A stretch of DNA of 64,000 nucleotides from Stictocephala bisonia (Eukaryota; Arthropoda; Insecta; Hemiptera; Membracidae), in NCBI GenBank assembly GCA_035578905.1, contig JAQJVL010000058.1, positions 1 to 64,000 on the forward strand, written 5' to 3'. Shown in pieces: positions 57,496 to 64,000 of the stretch. The translations under genes and the position numbers were made by a program. Every line of letters begins with the position of its first letter. Within the stretch, counting starts at the first letter, position 1. The notes under the pieces were generated by a model. It worked only from the letters and a program-made list of their open reading frames with translations. It did not search any database and was not told the origin of the DNA.

Positions 57496-58242
57496 CAGGG
57501 TGTCCCGTAGTAACTGTCCAAAACTTTACCAGCTTATACTATAGATCAAAACAAACAATTTTTAATATATAATGTATAGTCCTATCTAGCTTACTTTTTC
57601 GTCTGTCGGCCATTTTGCGTTTTTTTATAAAAAAAAAATAAATCTTAACATTGGTTTGACATATTAAATTGAAACTTTAAATTTAAACTTTGTACATTTA
57701 ATGGTCTTTTTGGTCTACATCTTAGGTAAAATCTTAAAAATTATATCATTTACATAAACAAAATGGCAGACATTTAAAGTTTTCTAAGCTTTATAAGTTT
57801 GAAACGAGTAATTTTATAGAATTAATTTTATAAAATTTATAAAATAATTAAATAAATTTATAAAATAATTTTATAGAAAAATGACAAGAAACATAAAAAA
57901 TAGCCCCTTTTAATACAAGAATTTTAATACCAGGTTTATTGTTCTACGATAAGTCGTTACAGAAAGTACGATTTCCCATGTATTTAACATGTATTTTCCA
58001 ATAACGATGAAGAGTTCATGTCTCAACAAGCGACAAATAATAATTCCTGAATTGTAAAGCCCATATCAAATAAAATATACAACAAGAAACAATACCTAAT
58101 ATTGGAAAACACACTGCAATTTTGAATAAAACACTAACCTTTACTTGATAAATCTTACTTATTTCTGTAATGACTTAACTAACGTAATTAACTTAATTAA
58201 TGTAACTGGTAAAGTTTTGGACAGTTATTACGGGACACCCTG
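57496..58242. mobile_element. TIR element nested in the Harbinger transposase intron, 747 bp
   Basis: CAGGGTGTCCCGTAGTAACT at 57496 continues GTCCAAAACTTTACCAG (37 bases) and matches the inverted right end 58206-58242 with one mismatch. It lies wholly within the first intron of the Harbinger transposase. Flanking bases are ATATA and GATAT, so the target duplication is not clear (TA is possible). The interior has no recognised transposase. It is probably a mariner/Tc1-type derivative. Confidence 0.75.
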
Positions 58243-58292
58243 GATATTAGTATGTTTATTTCAATTGGTAAGAAAACTTAATGATAACTTAC

Positions 58293-58623
58293 CAGTGGCA
58301 AGAAAGCGAAGGGTAACCATCAAACGTTCGGCTGCCGGAATAGATTCCCTAAAAACAGTATCCTGTTTCTGGATTTTAGGTCCAACAATTTGAAGCAAAT
58401 CCTCCAATTCTACAGCAGACATCCTTATGAAATTCCTAAACTGGAGAGAGTCTTCCATTCTTAATTCATTAACTAAACTGTGGAACGCTCCTACATCTCG
58501 CCTTCTTTCAATCCATTCTCTAACCCACATTTTCCTCTTCTTATTTTTCTTTTCATTCATTCTAGAAAAATAATCCAGAACAACAAGCGCAGCAGCTTTT
58601 TTAACACGTCTGCTTGGCGACAT
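58293..58623 (-). pseudogene. Harbinger transposase exon 1 (N-terminus)
   Basis: On the minus strand from ATG at 58623 to donor CCACTG|GTAAGT. It encodes MSPSRRVKKAAALVVLDYFS, basic KNKKRKMWVREWIERRRDVG, AFHSLVNELRMEDSLQFRNF, IRMSAVELEDLLQIVGPKI, and ends PAAERLMVTLRFLAT. The '+W+r.Wl..R...Ga...L..EL...D...f.nF.RM....fe.LL..+.p.I' pattern is the N-terminal region of Harbinger transposases. The exon is intact and the transposase would be about 425 residues. It is labelled pseudogene because exon 3 is frameshifted. Confidence 0.9.
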
Positions 58624-59375
58624 AGTGTTAACGCGTGGAGGATACTTGCGCGAGATGGAATTGCACTGTTTGCTCTGGACAGAAATGTGAACTGTCGCAA
58701 CTACTAGTGACACTACTTGCGCGAGAACTCGCAGTGAAACTTGCGGACAACACTCCGGATAATGCAACTTTGCGTTTACACTATACGACACTACTCGCGC
58801 AAGAAATGTCGCAATTTTTCTCGCAGGTGTAAACCTAGCATAAGACAACCTTCATTCTAATACGGCTGGACGCCCACTGACCTGCCGTGCGCACCAGCAC
58901 AAGATGGCGGCTACCCCCTTTACTTCCCACACAGTAAGCAAACAGAGGTTACTTTCCGAACAGCCCTCTTATAAATACAGTACATTAAATATTCACTTTT
59001 ATAGTCTACAGTGTTTTTATTTCTGTGTGGTTTCCTATCAGTGTATTGTTTTGTAAAAATCTGTATAAGTGTCAAATACGTACGTGTTATTACTGCACAC
59101 TGCTGAGGGTAAGTTTTCATTAAGTAAGAACTCAGTTTATGCCTACTTAAGTCTTTTAGTGTAACAGATGTTCATATTTTCTGATTAGTTACAATATTTA
59201 TGACAGTCGAAAGAATGTTTACTGTCTTATTTTAATAATTTTGGTTAGTTCGGTCGGCAGCCCAGTCCCGAGGGAGTCTATTCAACTTAATTTAACATTG
59301 TAACTTGAAAGATGAGTTTAGAATCTAGAAGTGATAAGAAATATGTTTGAACAGATAAAATTCACATACCTTAAC

Positions 59376-59444
59376 CTGTAAATCACAAGGTGGTGTTGAC
59401 TGAGTTATTTCACATTCTGCAACTCTTTGAAGTTTAAGTAATAC
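59376..59444 (-). CDS. in: Inturned exon, end of PDZ-like domain
   Basis: This is a 23-codon exon on the minus strand, acceptor TCTCAG|GTA and donor TTACAG|GTTAAG, encoding VLLKLQRVAECEITQSTPPC then DLQ. 'V.LklqR' is the last strand of a PDZ fold, preceded by the 'l......P.eV' helix in the exon at 60960. Phase 0 on both sides. The following intron holds the mariner/Harbinger nest. Confidence 0.9.
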
Positions 59445-59627
59445 CTGAGAAAATGCAAAAAAATTATAAACGTAACAACAATAAACATTACAGTTTGAAA
59501 ATTGTTTCTCGGAAAGGATTATTCAGTCAAACAACAAAAATCTTTACTAAAAGCTTACCCCGAAATTGCATCAAATATTTAAATTCACTTAGTTACCTAT
59601 TTCACCGTAGCAAAAATAAGTAGTAAC

Positions 59628-59900
59628 TACAGTAAAATCTCATTAACTCGACGGCTGACGAGGTGCAAGTCTGGCTGGCTTTAGATTATAAGTATTTACA
59701 ACCAAACAATTTGCGTGACTAAACAATTTTTTTTCAGCACATTCGAGATTTCTTTGTAGATGTAATAACTACATCCATTTATCTAGTAAATTTATGATGT
59801 AGCTCAAGTCTATTGTGTGTACATTTACTAACTAAACATTTCAATGTTCTGGATAACTTGACAACCCCTGGGTCCACAACGTTAGTGAGGTTTTACCGTA
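59628..59900. mobile_element. pogo-like MITE, 269 bp, TA TSD
   Basis: TA at 59628-59629 and 59899-59900 flanks CAGTAAAATCTCATTAACTC on the left and, inverted, CGGTAAAACCTCACTAACGT on the right. 'CAGTAAAA.CTC..TAA' with TA targets is typical of pogo/Tigger-derived MITEs. It is 185 bases to the right of the end of an Inturned exon. Confidence 0.65.
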
Positions 59901-60955
59901 TAGCTAGGGTTACCGTACATCCAAAATTAAACACCTGTCCGGTTTGGCATTTTAGATTGAGAAATATTCGAATATTACTTAGATGAATGGAAATTGTTGC
60001 CAAGCTGGCAAATTTAATCCTGTGCACTCAATAGTTGATCAAAGTGCTTACACAATGCATCCCATTCAAGACCACATAACAGTCCATGGAGCAAACAATT
60101 CATTTGACAATTATTGGGACTTTCTGTACAGACTTTTGTGACATCTATATTAGGCCATTAATGTTCAGTTTTTCTATTTACTGCATGATAATTTAAAAAT
60201 TGTTAAAGTATTGTTTTAATGACCAAGTTTTGTCAGATTTTTTACATGGATTTCAGATTTTTTTTCAGTATTGAGGAAAACATGTTATAGAAAATCTCTT
60301 GTATAGTGATAGACACCAAAAGCTAATCAAGCAGCATTTACTGCAACAATTAAAACTTACAAAAAAGCAGCTAGGCCACTTGTGTCCATAAATCTAAGTA
60401 TTTTGCAGTTCGATATCATAAAATTAGAAAAACCACAACTAATTTCAATGTAAAAATCTATATATTGTTTAGGTTCACAATGGCAATATTTCATCTACCT
60501 GGACCTACACATTATGTTTCCAAAACCAATTTTTTGTAACCACTATGAAGTTTGCAAAGCAGGAACAACCTGAATTTTCTATTGTACGAGTAGCAACTAG
60601 GCTTACATAGAAAATTAAAATTTAAAATTAAAAATATCAGCAATTCCATTTTTGTACATCTATTGTTTTTAAATCTAAAGTTTTTGCAGCAATTAACAAA
60701 TAAATTATAGTTTAGTTTTTAGCAAACTAAACAAATTGCCAACCGAGTTATAAAACATCATATGACTATTGTGTTAAATATAAATATATTCACCCACAAT
60801 AGTTCACATTAGATTTTTTTTTTATTTTCCTTAAAAACATACAGGGTGGAAAAAACACATGGAAATGCTGTCACGACTTTTGTATAGCTTCACTTGTAAA
60901 AGTGAAATTTTGTACATGATTATGGTTACAAAGAACACACTTTTTGACACCATAC
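59901..60955. other. intronic DNA, no gene recognised
   Basis: No coding signal. ATACAGGGTGGAAAAAAC at 60839 resembles one half of the CAGGGTGT terminal repeat family seen at 57496, but has no partner. Confidence 0.45.
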
Positions 60956-60959
60956 TTAC

Positions 60960-61045
60960 TTCACAAGGTGACGTTATCTTACTCAGAGCTGAGTTTAAAG
61001 TGCTGTTGTTAATTTCTTCTCCGTTAATACTTTTCAACCAATCTC
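60960..61045 (-). CDS. in: Inturned exon, PDZ-like domain core
   Basis: On the minus strand, acceptor TTTTTAG|GA and donor TGTGAA|GTAAGT, 86 bases. It encodes DWLKSINGEEINNSTLNSAL followed by SKITSPCE. 'vGD.L.sING.ev....+...L..i..P..V' is the central PDZ signature, with the Gly codon split across the intron from exon 61363-61546. The 'DW+KSIN' wording is typical of Inturned rather than of generic PDZ proteins. Confidence 0.92.
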
Positions 61046-61362
61046 CTAAAAAGATTGTCAACATTAGTAAACTTATTTCCAATGAAAAATAAGAACAAAA
61101 TAAGAGGAAGGCTAAACATGTTGCTATTATAAAGATTCTGAGATAGTTGTGGAGTTAGTCATCATTAACGTAACTAAGAAAATTACCAACATATACCAGA
61201 CTCTGCGGCAGAATCAGGGAAAGAAAGCAATCCTTAAACATAGTTAAGATATATAATATTATATTCCTGACCTACTCATCTATGTTTACTTGTTTAAACT
61301 TATAACTTACTACAAAACTCATCAATACAAAAAAAGTTCAAGGATTTTACTGTATTACTCAC

Positions 61363-61546
61363 CAACTTTAATATTTCTCATTTTTGAAGCCTGAGTGTTT
61401 GGGATGAAACCTGCCACCATTATGCGAGTCTTGTCAGAAAACGTACTTAGAACCAGTCCGAGGAGAGACTCTGCGAGAGTAGCCCTGCGACCCAGACTGC
61501 TATCTTCTGATGTCACTTTGAGTATCACTTCTCTACATTCTCCTTC
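61363..61546 (-). CDS. in: Inturned exon, start of PDZ-like domain
   Basis: On the minus strand, probable acceptor CTAAAG|GAA and donor AAGTTG|GTGAGT, 184 bases. It encodes EGECREVILKVTSEDSSLGR, RATLAESLLGLVLSTFSD, then KTRIMVAGFIPNTQASKMRN and IKVG. 'r.....e.LlGlv..........+mV.gf+P.s.a.....+k+GD' is the N-terminal half of the Inturned PDZ-like domain. The exact acceptor is uncertain because the upstream exon was not found. The acidic N-terminus known in the family must lie at or beyond 61547. Confidence 0.88.
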
Positions 61547-61803
61547 CTTTAGTTGACATAGTTTACAATAAGTAATCTCATAATTTATTTAGTAGCCCCA
61601 AATATATTTGATTGCAAACCTATTTGATAGATATGTAAACACAGTAAAACTTATGATCAGCAAAACTTGTACATAGTGTCATTAAATTTGTTTGTCTTAA
61701 TGTTTATTCTCCAATTTAATCTGCAATAAACGTTCTTTATGAAAGACTTAACATTTACAACCTAAATTTATTATTGTTGTACCAATTTTCTAGATTCATA
61801 CCA

Positions 61804-61867
61804 TTAATGGTAGAGAAGCCCTATGTTAATGGTAGAGAAGCCCTATGTTAATGGTAGAGAAGCCCTA
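61804..61867. repeat. 22-base tandem repeat, three copies
   Basis: TTAATGGTAGAGAAGCCCTA plus TG is repeated three times, the last copy ending CCCTAG. It is a minisatellite with identical units and therefore recent. Confidence 0.9.
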
Positions 61868-62416
61868 GAACTTACCTGGCAAAATAGTTAACCAAGCCCT
61901 CAATTAAAATTAACCATTTCAGTACTATTAACTATTTCAGTACATACCCAAGAGTACTGCACAAATTTAGTTAAAAATGCAAAGGTTTACAAAAATGAAT
62001 TAAGATTCAAAATAAGAGGCGTCTCCGTGATTATTTTTTTGTTTTATATTGAATTTAATGTACTATAGATATCTACAAACATTTTTATCTAAAAGTTAAA
62101 CATTAAACTGAATATAACAAAAATTAGCAAAACTATATTCCCCTCATTCATATTTATTATAACAAATAAAACGTTATTTCGCCAATTTTAACAAAAAAAT
62201 ACTTACTCTGTACTAGGAAACTAACTATACTAACATAGTAATCATAAGACGGTACGGTGTCATAGAGTAACCAGACTACTATGGCTTTAGAAATGTAATA
62301 GAAAAAACTAATTTCCTATTTTAATTATAAAACAATGATTCCATTTATATGAAGCGAACATTAAAACAGTAATAATAACAGAACACTATAATGGCACGAT
62401 ATTATAATAGTACACA

Positions 62417-63421
62417 TTAACCCTTTTAGTGCCGTGACCTTGAACAGCCTCTTGCTGAAAAGTGCCGAGCAATTCTGAGCAAAAATGTAAGGGTTTACAA
62501 AAAAAATCATATTAAATTTATTTTCGGTCATAAACCTTTGAAATAAGTTTTGTTTTATTTTATGATTACTATTGCACCTTTTGACTGTAAATTATTTTAA
62601 AATATTGTCTTCTAAGTATTTATAAACTAAAAAAAATGTATAAAAGATAAAAATAGAAATAAAAAATTTGACTGAGTCCATAAATGTATATTTCAGTATT
62701 TTTTTTAATTTTTTCCAGTAATACTGTCTTATAGTGCATCTAAAACTGAACAAAACCAGTATACCAAATATTACTTTCATGCAAACAATTCCCAATATTT
62801 TGCAAAATAAAAATATTTTACAATACGATAATTTACGGCAAAAACATATGTTAGAAAAAAAATGTATTCTCTGTATTCTTATAAAAAAACAAAGTTACAA
62901 GAAGTAAATTACTATATTTGGAGCCTATTCTATACCTAAAATATGTTGTAACCATAGTAATCATAAAGAATAATATAGAAAATAAATCATTACATACCAT
63001 ATTGATTGTTCAATTCAGATATTCAATTCAGATACTCTTCACCACTTGTAACGTCATCTAAAAGATTCCTCAATAAACTAGAATCATCACAGTTTACTTT
63101 ATTTCTATCCATTTTACAATAAAAATTATTAAAACTTTGATTTGAAAACACACGCAAACTCCGATCGGTACAATGTAAACAAACAAATAGCGCAACTTTG
63201 TAAACTAATGAAACATCGATATATCGAAGAGTACATCGAAACTTCGATCGAAACAAGTACTTCAATGCCTTTAGAAGCTGTTTGCATCGTTACTAGCCAG
63301 TTAATACAGTAAGATAGTACTATAATAAATTAAATACGGATCGACACGCTCCGTGTCGACGGCATTTTTAGTACAGAAATGCATCGACACGGAGCGTGTC
63401 GTGCGGCACTAAAAGGGTTAA
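62417..63421. mobile_element. piggyBac-like element, 997 bp, TTAA TSD
   Basis: TTAA at 62417-62420 and 63418-63421 flanks inverted ends CCCTTTTAGTGCCG on both sides, the classical piggyBac layout (TTAA target, CCC-starting TIR). Near the right end are subterminal palindromic words GACACGCTCCGTGTC (63341-63357) and GACACGGAGCGTGTC (63386-63400). A short acidic ORF near that end may be the transposase start. The element is too short for a full transposase of about 580 residues. Confidence 0.75.
63023..63112 (-). pseudogene. possible piggyBac transposase N-terminal remnant
   Basis: From ATG at 63112 (minus) the frame is MDRNKVNCDDSSLLRNLLDD followed by VTSGEEYLN and a stop. Its acidic nature and position near the right TIR fit the start of a piggyBac transposase. 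A 13-base duplication (tatctgaattgaa twice on the minus strand) lies at the end. It is too short to prove. I first considered it as Inturned exon 1 and prefer this reading. Confidence 0.3.
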
Positions 63422-63791
63422 CAAACAATAACCTCCCGACGTAAACACACTTCATAATTTAACTGAAACAGCTGAGAAATAACAGTTTATGGACAACCAG
63501 ACAGAATATTGATACTTTGAAGGTTCTGGTACAGACAGGACTGTAGTCCCTCTCCACTGCCAGTTGTACATTCATGTTATTAAATCAACATCTCGAATTT
63601 AACAAAATCAGCTGTATTTTCTTCTAAATATGTATTTTATTATTTTTAAAATGTTTGTTTACATTTTTCTTGTGACAAGTAACCACATAAGATATAGTAC
63701 AATCACAGTATAAAATAAGCACTGATTATATTTTAATTATTGATATTAATATCTATATTACAGTGTTTTATTTTATAATTTGTAAACTATC

Positions 63792-63870
63792 ATGACATAT
63801 CCACAGAAGCACCATCCAGTAAACTACATAAACATACTTGACGTTCTGGACAGCTCCGCTCCTCAAACTG
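63792..63870 (+). CDS. possible first coding exon of an unrecognised plus-strand gene
   Basis: ATG at 63792 opens MTYPQKHHPVNYINILDVLD followed by SSAPQT, ending at a good donor ACTG|GTACGT (63871). The codon use and composition look like protein rather than intron. It would be transcribed divergently from the Inturned gene, whose 5' end should lie nearby. No downstream exon is in the window, and I do not recognise the sequence. It could also be chance. Confidence 0.3.
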
Positions 63871-64000
63871 GTACGTCAGCTGTTATCGTTGCCTCGGCTG
63901 TCAGCTTTTGTAACGTCTACTGCTTTCCCACAATAGGGCTGATAAATAAACATTTTGACCTGGCTCAATCATTGTTAAGTTTCTTCTCATATTTTTTATG

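Larger units (their letters stand above)
53838..58843. mobile_element. PIF/Harbinger transposon, 5,000 bp, TAA TSD
   Basis: TAA at 53838-53840 and 58841-58843 flanks the element 53841-58840. The ends TGCTAGGTTTACACCTGCGA match exactly as inverted repeats. Inside are the two genes expected of this superfamily: a DDE transposase (minus, three exons) and a MADF/BESS DNA-binding partner (plus, two exons). The exons of the two genes interlock. Subterminal CGCGCAAG / CTTGCGCG-type words are repeated at both ends, plausible protein-binding sites. Three single-A length changes break the frames. The 57496-58242 TIR element is inserted in its right half. Confidence 0.93.
53183..58971 (-). mobile_element. 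internally deleted mariner, split by a Harbinger insertion
   Basis: TA dinucleotides (53183-53184, 58970-58971) flank terminal repeats CGAGGACTGTTCGGAAAGTA and, inverted, AGAGGGCTGTTCGGAAAGTA. The inverted similarity continues inward for roughly 150-190 bases (both sides carry GGTCAGTGGGC and AGCCGTATTAGA). The remaining mariner is about 0.79 kb, shorter than the usual 1.3 kb, so its interior is deleted. The 5,000-bp Harbinger sits at 53841-58840. Comparing the arms shows that the Harbinger entered at a TAA in the sequence CTAGCGCTAAGAC. Confidence 0.85.

Noticed and set aside
63023..63265. First exon of Inturned (acidic MDRNKVNCDD...)
   Set aside because: It stops before any good donor, phases do not fit exon 61363-61546, and it lies inside a TTAA-flanked piggyBac-like element.

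Overview
The window is nuclear DNA of an arthropod, most likely an insect. It is AT-rich and mostly non-coding. It holds one large host gene on the minus strand, cut into small exons with canonical GT-AG borders. The rest is transposons of many classes: LOA/Jockey-type and RTE-type LINEs, a Penelope-like element, PIF/Harbinger, mariner, Tigger, piggyBac-like and tRNA-derived SINE copies. Nothing looks bacterial or viral. The order cannot be fixed from sequence alone.

Host gene. Fifteen minus-strand exons between 61546 and 11454 read in phase as 585 codons. They match Inturned (INTU), the planar-cell-polarity effector and CPLANE subunit. The order is a PDZ-like segment (61.5-59.4 kb), first longin-like region (52.0-47.1 kb), linker and second longin-like region (45.2-23.3 kb), serine-rich linker (20.4-18.0 kb) and a C-terminal longin-like segment (11.6 kb). 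The N-terminal acidic exon(s) and the last exon(s) were not found. One 35-base exon (23863-23897) is proposed because the flanking exon phases demand it. About 1.8 kb of coding sequence is spread over 50 kb.

Mobile DNA. The introns are packed with insertions, many with readable target duplications: a LOA-type LINE (29586-31780, 13-bp TSD), an RTE LINE (35952-40917, 13-bp TSD) holding another LINE fragment and a Penelope-like element (38463-40602, 15-bp TSD), a 5,000-bp Harbinger (53841-58840, TAA TSD) inside a mariner (53185-58969), with a further 747-bp terminal-inverted-repeat element inside the Harbinger transposase intron. The Harbinger carries a DDE transposase and a MADF/BESS partner gene on opposite strands, each with an exon inside the other's intron. 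Smaller TIR elements lie at 11.8-13.2, 45.3, 49.4-50.0, 51.0-51.7, 59.6-59.9 and 62.4-63.4 kb. A 35-bp satellite (about 33 copies) fills 13850-15008.

Sequence quality. Two blocks (about 3.12-10.19 kb and 15.01-18.00 kb) look like unpolished, error-rich sequence: constant short homopolymer runs and, in the second, a visibly corrupted continuation of the satellite. ORFs there should not be trusted. A 123-base N gap lies at 20536-20658.

I did not find a convincing new biological system. The most unusual observations are the interlocked Harbinger genes, the four-level transposon nest in one intron, and a hammerhead-like motif at the Penelope terminal repeat.
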